Shown in pieces: positions 23,424 through 34,149 of a stretch of 64,000 nt of DNA. The stretch comes from Impatiens glandulifera (Eukaryota > Streptophyta > Magnoliopsida > Ericales > Balsaminaceae). The notes beneath the pieces are model-generated. The model was not told where the DNA came from. It saw nothing but the letters and a program-made list of their open reading frames with translations, and did no database searches. Numbering within the stretch: position 1 is the first letter of the stretch; every line of letters begins with the position of its first letter. The stretch spans positions 41,599,771-41,663,770 of the forward strand of contig NC_061869.1 in NCBI RefSeq assembly GCF_907164915.1, written 5' to 3'. Made by a program: the position numbers and the translations under genes.

Positions 23424-25464
23424 ATGTAGGTTTTTCCAACACTCAATTATATACTTGTTTTATCATCATACAAACAACATTCGTTAAATATTTTTGCAGG
23501 AGATCAGAAGGAAATCCTTTGGACCTCAACAACTTACCCGATGATTATCCAAGAGAGATCAGTACTAGTAAACAAGTTATTCATGTCGACACCTCTTCAT
23601 CTGCCGGTACATTTAAATAAATTGCTCATTTTTTTAACAAATTAAGAATAATTATATAGGGTTAGTTTTGTGGGGAATTCATTACTAGTGGTAGAGCACA
23701 CAATAACTTATTTCTTATATATACGGTTAGTTTTATTTTGCTTATTGACTAACTTGGAGTTTATTCACAATGCTCTTTGCTGAGTGTATTTGATGGAGCA
23801 AATTTGCAACAAAACAAAAGTGAGGCCTGTTTGATTAAGCTTATTCGTATGATGCCATTGTGTTTGATTAAGCTTATATTCACCGTTGTGGAAAATAAAC
23901 TTGATTTCAGTTTCCTTAACTGATTTGAATATTCTTCTCTCCTCCTTCCTCCATATTTCATGGTTCTGCAACGAATAATTAAGTTATTACAATAGTTTGA
24001 ATAAATAACATATTTCTAATAAGCTGAATCAAATGTGCGTAAATTATATTTACAAATAAGTTAAAAATAACTCTAAATAAGTTGCACCCATCAAATTAAA
24101 CCAAGTTTTGGGTTTAGTTTAATTTTTCCTTTTTAAATGACATTTTCATGAAATAGATGCCATGGCAGGTGACCATAACAGACTTTAAAGATTGAAATTA
24201 ATGAGGTTCCTTATAGGAATTTGAATAGGAAACCTATGGACGACCCATCATTTCAAATTCTGCTTTTGAGTTGGAAACCCTACTAAAGTAGAGTTATAGA
24301 GAGAGAGAAAAATGCATGCGGTTGTGGAACAAAAGAAAACTTATAACACTTTTGTTCAGGTTGTGAATAGTCTCACATCACATTCATGTTTTAGGGACGG
24401 GTTAGTTTGATTGATTCAGCATTATTTGGATTATTTGAAAATAATATTATTTGATATAAAAATGGGTTCATTGGATTAAGAAAAGAATGATGAATGATAT
24501 GGAAAAATTCTTAATACCTTTTTAAGTCAATTTATTTTGTATAACCCAATATTATATATTACTCAATAAAATCATAATATATTGGGTGTAGTTGTAGGAT
24601 CAGGAGGGGGCTATAGGAAAAAGAAGAGTAGCTGCGGAAAAGACTATGAATCTGCTGGGAAAGTCTATGAATGCAGGTTTTGTTCCCTCAAGTTTTGCAA
24701 GTCTCAAGCTCTCGGTGGACACATGAACCGCCATCGTCAAGGCAAACTCCATCTCTCTCTCTCTCTAATACTCTTTCTTGGATTTCTCATCATGAAGTTA
24801 ATTAATTAGGCGTAGTCATGTCAAATGGATATGTCCCTAGTATTCTATGTTGGGAATTTGTTAGGTTTGTGTCATTTTGATGTTTATTATTATTTGATTT
24901 GATGTACTTAAAAATATATTTTTATTCAAAAAATTAAAAAAGAAGAATAACCCTGGATTTGGTTTGATTTGATTTATCATGAATTAGAAAGGGAGACAGA
25001 GACTCTTAATAAGGCTCGTCAACTGGTCTTTGGAGCTGATAGCTTTTCGCCGTCTCAGTCTTCTCTTCAACATTTAGGGTAAGCAAAAGTTCCTCTACTT
25101 TTTTTTCACCTTTTCTCTATTTCTCAAGGTTTATCATTTATGAGTTAGATCTTCTTCCATATTAGTTATTTAAGAGTTTTTTTTAGGTTTTGTCCAAAAT
25201 TAAATTTTGTTTAATGATAAAATAAGTTATTTGGGGTTTTAATTTGTTAACTTTAGTATAACATACTTTTGTATTTATAATTTAGTTTTTATAAAGATAA
25301 ATAAGAGTGTTTTAGTATTGTAACTAATCAAATGAGTGATTTAATTTTTAGAACAAAATTTTGTGATTAAAGAAAATATAAAAAAATTTTAAAAATTCTA
25401 AAATAATTAAAAAAAAATCACATCTAAATTGAACTCTTATATATGTATGCATGTAGACCAGAGA

Positions 25465-25535
<71 letters not shown>

Positions 25536-26161
25536 TGTAGAAATTAATATTTGAATAAGAAATTGTACCATACTAATTGTTCTAGACATTCAAAGTGTTA
25601 TAAATTCAACAACTCTTTAAAACTCACTTGATATCTTAAATATCAATATATATATTATCATTAGTGGCATATAATATAGTAATATTTTTTTGAACCTCTG
25701 GATAAGTATAACATTTTGAACATATATGTCAAAGTATTGACTCAAAAATGAAATCTGATGAATATATTTACATGTATGAATTTGGCAGAGGACAAACAAT
25801 TCCACATGGAGGCTTGAGCTATCACCAAACAGTAGGCAACATAGCAACATCTGATCCAACAGTACTGGTCCCCTTTAGATCACCATTATATCCTCCATCT
25901 AGGCTTATCTCTACTGGTTCATCATCATCAACCCTAATTCCTTCTCCTCCATCTAATTCGCTATTCGTCTCAACATATCCATCTCATTATCATAATCATC
26001 AGTGGGCCGCTAATGAATATTATATGGGTCATGTTATTTCTTCTGGAGCAAACCCTATCTACGGAGTACACGAAGATGGGTGTCACTACACTTGCATCGG
26101 CGCTCCAGTTGGCCAATCGTTTCTTCATGGCTCTGGATCGGAACGAGGGCATCGGGACTAG
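23424..26161 (+). CDS. JAG: JAGGED-type C2H2 zinc-finger transcription factor (five exons)
   Basis: Predicted exons: 23424-23425 (AT of the start codon), 23500-23606, 24598-24741, 24988-25078, 25789-26161. All phases fit and give 238 residues. Residues 8-14 read LDLNNLP, an EAR-type repression motif. The finger at 62-82 reads CRFCSLKFCKSQALGGHMNRH, with the plant QALGGH signature. RETETLNKARQLVFG follows, and near the end YTCIGAPVGQSF. This order matches JAGGED/LYRATE proteins, nuclear regulators of lateral-organ growth that recruit TOPLESS-type corepressors. Oddities: the start codon is split by intron 1 (no in-frame ATG exists in unspliced DNA before exon 2), intron 3 begins GC, intron 4 holds a long (TA)n run, and a TAG at 26159 ends the protein 16 codons early. 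The upstream half lies in the duplicated arm. Confidence 0.9.
24742..24987 (+). other. JAGGED intron 3 with GC-AG borders
   Basis: The reading frame demands the join CAA G/AA AGG (Gln-Glu-Arg), which places the donor at CAAG/GCAAAC and the acceptor at TTAG/AAAG. The only nearby GT (24734) would cut into the zinc-finger exon and lose the conserved Q-E join. GC-AG introns are a known minor class. Confidence 0.75.
25466..25532. repeat. (TA)n microsatellite in JAGGED intron 4
   Basis: About 33 uninterrupted TA units. Likely to vary in length between individuals. Confidence 0.95.
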
Positions 26162-26212
26162 AGGTGGGACCGGTCAAGTATCAATTATGATCAAAAGGAG
26201 TTTGAAATTTAA
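26162..26212 (+). pseudogene. In-frame former C-terminus of JAGGED beyond the TAG
   Basis: After the TAG at 26159-26161 the same frame continues for 16 codons, RWDRSSINYDQKEFEI, to a TAA at 26210-26212. JAGGED proteins end with a short Arg-Leu-Asp ... Ile-Asn-Arg-Phe-Gln-Asp tail; the spacing and the R-x-D...S-I-N pattern fit. With these codons the protein would be 255 residues, close to the Arabidopsis protein (about 253). A CAG to TAG change is the simplest explanation. Confidence 0.6.
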
Positions 26213-26912
26213 TTTGCAAAGGATCTTTTTTCTGGGGAAACAGCTTTTCAGCTGGTCATGTATTTGTTGGATGTGGGGTACAATACAAATGCAAGATCTG
26301 GCTTTAAACTAAGTGTGAAAACTAAGTTCAATTCCAACTGAATGTCCACATTCTCTCCTTCATTCTACTTTCTTAACTTTTTTTTTACTATTTGCATGTT
26401 TTTCTTCTTATCCTCTTTTTGTGCTTTTTTTTGCTACATTCTCTCTCTCATGTCTGATAGGAACCGAGGCATAAAGTAAAACAGAAAGTATGTAGTTGAG
26501 CAAAGTGAACTTCCCCTTTTCATTTATCTTTCTATTGAAAATTTGAATTTAACCTAATATTTCTTTTTTACTGTCGATTTCAGAGGCACTCAAATTTAAA
26601 TCTCCTTTTGTTTTTGTAAAATAATCCAGGGTTATTTTGAAATGAATTGGATGTTTTAAAAGAGTATTACTATTTTGAAATAATAAAATCATTGCATTAA
26701 TTATATGTATTTGACAAGGTATCAAACTCATAATAAAAAGCTTAAGTAAAATATTAATTATTTATAAATTAAAAAAATTATTACCCAAAAAATATAAGTC
26801 AACTAAAAAAACACTTAAAAAGAAAATAAGGTAAAAAAAATATTATAAAAATAAATCTTAAACGATGCAGGACAATAAAAAAAATTAAAAAATTAATAAG
26901 AGATGTATTATA
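26213..26912. other. JAGGED 3' flank, no gene seen
   Basis: AT-rich sequence that should include the JAGGED 3' untranslated region. No further coding pattern recognised. Confidence 0.6.
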
Positions 26913-28357
26913 ATTTGTATATCCCAATTTCAACCTATTTGAAACGATCTAAAAATAAAAAAAAAATATATATATATATATAAGAAGACACAAATTTATA
27001 GTGACTTACTTAAAAGAGTTACGTCCACTTAAGTTGTCACCGGATTTCATTATGAAAAGAAGGCATACAAAATTTTGTATCACAATGTTTATCTTTTTAG
27101 AATTATTTTATCTTTATTTAACCCTTAACAATAATATATTTATAAGGTAAACATTCAAGTAATAAAACTTAAATCTAAACACAAACCTAAACAAAAACTC
27201 AATAAATGCTAATTAACTTTTTAAAGCTTATTATAAATGTAGGATTAATAACTTGACAATCTTCTACTTGGAGACTAACTTCATATTCTATCAACTAGTA
27301 GCAGCTCTCTATCTCGTGTCTTAACGAAGAAGGCTAACTGAAGTTGCGCAAAATTTCGGTTTCTCATTTGTCACAACAACATAAACTGACTCGCAACTAA
27401 AAAGAGCAATAATTTTCTAGAATTTTGAAACCCAACTAATTGTAGTACCTCCTAGAGAATAGATATACTATTTTGTATTTTTCCTACTATCAACATCACC
27501 ACCATTGTCAGCATTAACATATTTTTCTAAACCCATACTAGACTTTCGAAAACAAAAAACGAGACCTAGACTCCTATTAAGTATTGTAGTATCCACTTTA
27601 CTACTTTCTAATGATGTCTACTTGGGTTGCTCATGAATATACTAATAATTCCCATTGCATGTAATATGTTTGGTCGTGTGCAAACTATCGCATACATAAT
27701 ACAACCAATAATAAAGAAAAATTAAACGATGGCCATATTATTTTTCTCATCCTCTATTGAAGATGACTAATCTTTGGATAGTCTAAAATGACTAACTAAG
27801 GTGTAGTATTTGGTTTGTATCGTACAAGTTAAATGTAATAAAATTTTTCCTAACATATTATTCTTGTGAAATCTTGAGAACTTCTTTATTTCTGAAAATT
27901 CTAATCCCAAGGATTTATGTTAAAGCACCCAAATCCTTCATTGTAAACTTCTCAGATAACTCATTCTTTAGATTGTTAATCTTATAAAAGTTTGCTCAAA
28001 CAATCACCATGTCATCAACGTAGAGGAGCATAATAATATAATATTTATCTAATATCTTGATATAGCAACAATGATCATCTTCACACCTCATAAAGTTTTT
28101 ATCCTTCATAAAACTATCAAATTTCCTGTACCATTATCTTGTAGCCTTTTTCAAACCATACAAACTCTTCTGAAACTTACACATAAGATCATTTTTTCCT
28201 TTAATTTCAATGTTTTGTGCTTGTCGCATATAAATCTCTTCATCCAAAACACTGTGAAGAATTTTTTTTTGACATCCATTTATTTAAGATAATGGTCTTC
28301 ATTCACAATCAAACTCAAAAGAGTTCTAATTATCATAAATTTGACCATTAGAGAGAT
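26913..28357 (-). mobile_element. Degenerate Tork-type Copia fragment (element III family)
   Basis: Starts with a decayed LTR (about 26913-27257) similar to 35412-35763, including the AATCTGTAAAAACAC-like and ATTTATAGT regions. RNase H and RT sequence follows in the same minus-strand order as element III, with many stops and internal deletions. Homology breaks off near 28357 in the segment before the RT core, where the oppositely oriented element V begins. It is older than element III by eye. Confidence 0.8.
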
Positions 28358-30840
28358 GATCCCATCGACCTTGCTAACAGATTAGAAGCGACAAGTCTTG
28401 AGTCTGTGGGTGAGGATGAAGTTCTGGATAAACGGATTTCGTTGTCTGATCTTGTGGTTGATCCGGTTGAAATCCAACTAGACGTTCAAAATCCTGTTCA
28501 AAAAAACGTTGAGAGTTCGGACGTCGCGGAGCCATCTGGTCAGATGACTAATCCTTTGGGACCAAACTTCAGATGGAACAAGAACCATCCACCATAATTG
28601 ATTATCGGAAATCATAACTCTCCTCGTAGGACAAGACGTCAATTGATGGATAAAATGGACAATTCTCCCTTTATTTCTCAAATTGAATCCAAGAAAATTG
28701 GTGAAGCAGTGCTTGATCCAGATTGTGGATCAATGTTATGCAGGAGAAGTTAAACCAATTTGTGAGAAATAAAGTGTGGCATCTAACTCCAAGACCGAAT
28801 GATCAGTCAATCATTGGAACAAGATGGGTCTTTAGATACAAGCTCAGTGAAGATGGCCTAGTTATTAAAAGTAAAGTCCGATAAGTTGCTCAAGGATACA
28901 TACAGGAGGAAGGCATCGACTTTGATGAGTCATTTGCACTTGTAGCTAGATTCGAGACAATTAGAATCTTCCTGACTTATGCATCATTTAAGAACTTTAA
29001 AGTTTTTCAAATGGATGTGAAAAGTGCATTTTAAATGGTAGACTAAATTAAGATGTCTATGTTGAGCAACCACATGGTTTTATAGATAATACTTTACCAA
29101 ATTATGTTTTTAAACTTGAAAAAGCTTTATATAATTTGAAAAAATCTCCTAGAGTCTGGTATGATACTTTGAATAAATTTTTGTTTGATCATGATTTCGT
29201 TATTAGAACTGTTGATAAAACACTATTTAGATTTACTAAATATTATCACTTCCTGCTTGTTCAAGTATATGTTGATGACATTATATTTGGATCCACTAAC
29301 CCAAAATTGTGTGAGAAATTTGCGAAACTGATGTAGAACAGATTTGAAATGAGCATGATGAGAGAATTAACCTTCTTCCTCGGCCTTCAAGTTCGTCAGT
29401 TGGAGAAATGAACCTTCATTAATCAAACCAAGTATACCAAAAATTTACTGAAGAAGTTTGGGATGGAGAACTGCTCTGCTGCAGCTACTCCAATGAGCTC
29501 CTCCTCTAAGCTAGATAAAAATGATGGTGGTCAAGGTATAGATATCACAACCTATAGAGGTCTCATCGGATCCTTGCTCTACCTCACTACCAGCAGACTA
29601 GACATCCAATATGTTGTTGGTGTCTGTGGAAGATTCCAGGCTAATCCTAAACTTTTACACTTTACTACTGCTAAACGCATTCTGGAATATTTTTTTTGGG
29701 GAAAAACGACTTAGCGTCATTTAATTAAAAATTCCCAAAAATGGGAAAAAAACCACGAGTTTAAGAGATCATTCTAGACAGGCCTAGAATGATTTTGAAG
29801 TCGTAACATTCTGAGTAAAAGCTAAAAAGCTAAAAACGTAAATGAATTATCTGATTACAATGCTTTCAACTCTAGTTAGTTTTAAAAAACGGTAAATTCT
29901 AGTTCCTACAGATATTCTAGTTCCGCTCCGTGCTTGGAATTCTTTTCCACGTTCCCGCGAGGGCACTGCAACCCGATACAATATCTTTTCATAATTCTTC
30001 AACGCTCATGCGGATTCTATCATATACCCTTGCATTCCGTTCTTGCCAAATGTAATACACCACTACTCCAAACCCGTACTTGAACACGCTTGTTGCAAAT
30101 CTATTTCCCTTGGCTTTGAGTAGTGCTGCATCTTTGATTTCATTTCATTCGCTTGGGAAACTGATCAGCTTCAGGCTTTTATAGAATCTGTCCCAAAGCT
30201 CTGAAGCAATACATCAGCTCCCAAATAAGTGATCTATGGTTTCTTCATTTCCTCTATATAGAAGACAATTCGTGTCCAGGATGCTCATATACTTGCTGAT
30301 ACAATCACGAGTGTGGATATTTGAAATATTTGAAGGTAACTCAAAATGTGGGACTTTGGAATCCGAAGCATACCAATTTCAATTTAACTAGTTTCTCAGA
30401 TGTAGATTATGCAAGGTGTAAAATTGATAGAAAAAGTACGAGTGGAACTTGTCAGTTCCTTGGAGATCGTTTTATCTCATGGTTCAACAAGAAGCAGACG
30501 TCGGTTACTACGTCTACAGCTGAAGTAGAGTACCTTTCTGTAGGTAGTTGTTGTTCTCAGCTCTTGTGGATTCAACAATAGCTAAGGGACTACGAGATTG
30601 AGGCAAAAGAATCTCCAATTTTCTGTGACAACACAAGTGCTATCGCAATCACCTACAATCCAGTCTTGCACTCTCGGACAAAGCACATCAAAATCAGACA
30701 TCATTTCATTTGAGAGCATGTCAATTAGAAGTGGATCCGCCTTGAATACATCCCAACTGATCAACAAACTACAGACATCTTCACGAAGGCTCTACCCGAG
30801 ACTAAGTTTTCTCACTTTAGAAATATTTAGGAATTGTTAA
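28358..30840 (+). pseudogene. Element V pol: RT and RNase H, truncated and interrupted
   Basis: 5'-truncated Sirevirus-like Copia pol on the plus strand. It starts in the acidic integrase-RT linker (ANRLEA...), then RT with intact YVDD at 29268-29279, then RNase H (KIDRKSTSGTCQF, STAEVEYLSVGSCC, end near 30830). At least eight stops are present. The sequence between RILEY and LKVTQNVG is split by a LINE insert (29693-30324). Gag, protease and the integrase core are absent; the 5' break joins the element III-family fragment. Confidence 0.88.
29693..30324 (-). mobile_element. 5'-truncated LINE insertion inside element V
   Basis: Minus-strand translation shows the C-terminal zinc-binding end of L1-type reverse transcriptase (NCLLYRGNEETIDHLFGS..., ELWDRFY) followed by a 3' region and a short A tail (TTTTTTT on the plus strand at 29691-29697). 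Flanking repeat AATATTT occurs at 29686-29692 and 30325-30331. The insert splits RNase H of element V, so it is younger than that element. Confidence 0.75.
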
Positions 30841-31092
30841 CCTTGACTGATTTTATTATATGCATGAACTGAGGGGGAACCTATTGTTCAAATGTAACTG
30901 GACAGACAAGAAGACAAAAATCTCAATACATCCAATAGATTAGTAATTTAAAAAGCATAACTATTTAGACATATGTCTGCTCAATTAGTTTTTGTCTTCT
31001 TTTAGATTCATTTTAACTACTTGTGCACTTAGACTTTTCATCTTCTGGCTATTGGGACAACTGTCCTTTGACACTGTATCTGTCCATGTACT

Positions 31093-31101
31093 TTTCCCGC
31101 C
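31093..31101 (+). promoter_or_regulatory. E2F-type site upstream of the element V cargo gene
   Basis: TTTCCCGCC, a match to the E2F consensus TTTSSCGC, about 325 bp before the ATG at 31420. Confidence 0.4.
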
Positions 31102-31319
31102 AAAAATAAACCAGTCACTTCTCAAATGGATTAAACATGTGTCTTTCAATGTCTAAAGAGTGACTAAAATTTCTGATGAATTTCCACTATATGTCTAATA
31201 TTTATAGTACTTTTTAATGATTAATATTAAATGATAGTTGCGTCTCTTAGGAATAGGTTTCTGAAATTTTTGACGGTTCATATAATTATTAAGTTAATAG
31301 TCACACGTTAGCTTTCCTG

Positions 31320-31329
31320 TATTTAATAA
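31320..31329 (+). promoter_or_regulatory. TATA-like box of the element V cargo gene
   Basis: TATTTAATAA lies 91 bp upstream of the ATG at 31420, with a CT-rich leader (TTTCTCTCTCTAG) between them. Confidence 0.45.
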
Positions 31330-31419
31330 ACGGTCATAATCAAAGGATTGAGTATCTTTGAATCCTCGTTTCTCTCTCTAGAATTCGAATCGCCAAGATC
31401 CCGTGCTCATCTTGCTAAA

Positions 31420-32217
31420 ATGTCTTCTCTCTCTCCAAAATCTCTGTAAATAGACTTTAAGTATGTATCCACTTTTGTGATTCCAGAAATGATTTCTATG
31501 TTTGAATCTCTAAAAGATTCTGGGCTCAATAAATTTCTTCGTACCCACTGCATTTTTCACGAACAGTCGGTTCGTGAATTCTTTGAAACTACTGATTTTT
31601 ATCATAACAAGTTCATTCGTGCGAATGTACTTGGAAAGAATATCTGCTTCTATGAAGAAACATTCGACATGTTCTTTAGACTTCCAACCGAAGGGATCCA
31701 TGAGTTTGCTTCTTCCTCCAATGACATCTTGTCTGAGATGACGCTCGTTTTCTCAGATCAATACTTTGAAGGGCAACTCTTTTCGGTCTCCCCTCATGAA
31801 AAGAGTAATTGTCTGAAGGTTGAGTATGCCCTACTCAACGACATCATCTTAAAATCCATTCTTGCAAAGGACTCTTCCTACATGTATTGTACAAAAGTCT
31901 TTGAAATAGTGGTGGCAATCATAATGGGTGTAGCCATCATCCGGTCGAAATTCCTCTTCAATAATCTGGTTAAAATGATTTCATCTCGAAAGAAGATCTT
32001 CGGATATGATGCTCCCCTTAGCGCACTCCTTTGATGTTTCCTCGCTGAACCTGGTCACGAGTTTCAGTTCAATCCTACTAAAGTCTTGAACAGTCCGAAG
32101 GTTCTCGACTATATTCTTCGGGTGGGTAGGCTCAGGTCAAATAAACAAAACAAAGAAGCCTCCGAGTCGGCTTTAAGTTTAGACCTAGACATGGCCGTAG
32201 ACTCCATTTACGAATGA
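31420..32217 (+). pseudogene. Element V cargo gene: Transposase_32-like, two stops
   Basis: One uninterrupted frame of 265 codons apart from two nonsense codons (TAA at 31447-31449, TGA at 32032-32034); there is no frameshift. ATG at 31420 gives MSSLSPKSL, then stop, then IDF, matching the LQVDF/LIIDF start of paralogues. Between the stops 185 codons follow the next Met (31477): SLKDSGLNKFL, FRLPTEGIHEF, YALLNDIILKSILAKD, and a domain end. It lies about 580 bp after pol and 270 bp before the LTR of element V. It is the single-copy counterpart of the three-gene cassettes in elements I and II. Confidence 0.78.
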
Positions 32218-32470
32218 TGTTAAAAAGGGGGAAAGAGAGGGAAAAGATTATCCTTAGATTTAGGGGGAAGGAAATCTTTTGATGTTTTTAGGGAAGAAAA
32301 TATGTTGATGTTTTTGAATGTTTGTCTGTGTTTATTTTTGAAAAACATTCCTATTGTTTCGAATCAAGCTATCATTTGCTATGAAATATGAACAGTCTAT
32401 TGCTATCTACTGCATTATTGAATATTCTTATACTTGTCTAATCTTTTATTTAAGTTTTAACATCATCGTC

Positions 32471-34149
32471 AAAAAGGGGGAAATTGTTGGATCAAATTAT
32501 TTTGACTAAGGGTAAAATCATTTTGACTAATGGTATTTTGATGATGAACGTGTGTAAAACTTAAAAAAGAAGAAAACTAAGCCGTCTAATTGTTTTTGGG
32601 CAGATTCATCAAAACGTGCTAAGTTAGACTTAGTCTGAATCAGGTTCATTAGACGTATTGGTTAATAGACGTACGTAGTTAGACGTGCATTCTAATATAT
32701 ACGTAGTTAGATGTGCAGTCTAACAGATACATAGTTAGATGTGTAGTCTAATAGATGTAGTTAGACGTGCAGTCTAACAAATACGTAGTTAGACGTGTAG
32801 TCTAAAAAATACGTAGTTAGACGTGCAGTCTAATGAATAAGTAGTTAGATGTGTAGTCTAACAGATGTAGTTAGACGTGCAATCTAACACAGACGTAGTT
32901 AGACTTGTAGTCTAATAGATACGTAGTTAGACATGTAGTCTAACAGATGTAGTTAGACGTGCAGTCTAACATAGACGGAGTTAGACGTGTAGTCTAACAG
33001 ATACGTAGTTAGACGTGCAGTCTAACACAAACGTAGTTAGACGTGCAGTCTAACACAAACGTAGTTAGACGTGCAGTCTAACAGATACGTAGTTAGACAT
33101 GCAGTCTAATAGATACGTAGTTAGACGTGCAGTCTAACAGATGTAGTTAGACGTGCCGTCTAACAGATAAAAGTTAGACGTAAGGAGTCTAACTCCTTCA
33201 GACTAGTCTGAAGGGACACGTAGTTAGACGTCTCGTCTATCTCCATTAGACTTGGTGGTCTAATGGATCCTGATATTAGACGGGGGCGTCTAACTTCTTT
33301 CGATTTGTCAGTCTAATGGAGCACGTCTAATTCCTCGCTTCAATAGATGCTTAAAGTTAGCATCCATCTACCCACGATCAACTAGTTGTACGCTACTCCT
33401 ACTCCACTAATCTGTACAGATCAGTAAGACAGTTAGTTGCATCCAATGAATTAATGCCACGTAAACAAATATTTTTCCCACTACTTGTTTCTTGTAGGTT
33501 AATCCTAGAAGAATATTCGGCGCACTACCAAATTGGTACGGCCACGATCTTTGTGCACAGTGTTTACTGTACCTGTGTACTATGGAGGCTGTCCAATGGG
33601 AGCTTGCTACGTGTCAATATAAAAGATTCGATCGTTAGTACTTGTTCTCTATTTAAAGATTCTCAAGGACAACGGACGAGCTGCCAGCCTGCCGAACTTA
33701 CAATCGATCTTACGAATTACTCACTTGTCTACTTACTGTGTTTGTACATCAAGAGAGAGATATAATCAAAGTATTGTCTAGCTGAGTGATATTCTTCAAT
33801 ATACTATAAGTTGAACAGAGTCTGTTCTGTTCAACAGTGAGCTAGCATTGAAACTGTATTTGATTATAAGAAAAGTATAGTGAATCCTTCCGGTGGTTGA
33901 AAGAAGGGGTGACGTAGGAGAGTTTTGCTCCGAACATCCATAAACTACTCTCTGTGTCGTTTACATTCTGTCCTTCATTCTTTCATTCGTTCTTAGCTTC
34001 AAACCCAAGCAAACGTTTCCGCACTTGAATCTCTTCAAGAGTTTGCAAAGGTTTGTGAAGAATAAAAAGTGATATTAATTCTATTAAACCGTTTTCCAGA
34101 ATATGTCATCATTAGTTAGGCCCCTGTCTCTATTGGTGTCACCGATAAA
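32471..34149 (+). repeat. PPT and 3' LTR of element V
   Basis: Polypurine tract AAAAAGGGGGAAAT (32471-32484) is followed by TGTTGGATC at 32485. The LTR is about 1.66 kb, made long by an internal hairpin repeat array. TATAAAAG lies at 33618 and the conserved leader core at 33903-33940. The end (about 34149, ...GTGTCACCGAT) lacks the usual TAACA terminus, so it is truncated or decayed. Confidence 0.82.
32683..33178. repeat. 26-28-bp hairpin minisatellite in element V LTR
   Basis: About 19 copies of a unit whose core is GTTAGAC-GTGCA-GTCTAAC, each a perfect 7-bp stem with a 5-nt loop, separated by AGATACGTA-like spacers. It is followed by the 20-bp palindrome CCTTCAGACTAGTCTGAAGG, which resembles the 50-bp unit at 1-895. 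Confidence 0.92.

Larger units (their letters stand above)
5572..24187 (+). repeat. Left arm of inverted segmental duplication
   Basis: 5572-5656 plus 19405-24187 match the reverse complement of 50843-55180. The match covers about 4.8 kb once element I (5657-19404) is removed. A sample of about 470 bp compared by eye around 20040-20520 shows roughly 5% mismatch. The arm ends inside JAGGED intron 2: identity continues to about 24187 and then stops abruptly. The stretch 19410-23000 has no gene I recognise and serves as the JAGGED upstream region. The outer end is hidden by the N gap. About 574 bp of this arm (23009-23583) has no counterpart in the other arm. Confidence 0.93.

Noticed and set aside
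23761..23961. Minus-strand frame of 66 codons inside JAGGED intron 2, with a similar 63-codon frame at 51075-51266
   Set aside because: It is explained by the duplication and by AT-rich intron sequence. It overlaps an intron on the opposite strand and resembles no protein.
5572..24187. The inverted duplication as an assembly haplotig artefact
   Set aside because: Arms differ by about 5%, by a 574-bp deletion and by a transposon insertion, and they are in opposite orientation on one scaffold. However, N gaps lie near both, so read support should still be checked.
32683..33178. Auxin-response-element cluster (TGTCT-like words)
   Set aside because: The repeated word is GTCTAA, not TGTCTC or TGTCGG, so the consensus is not met.
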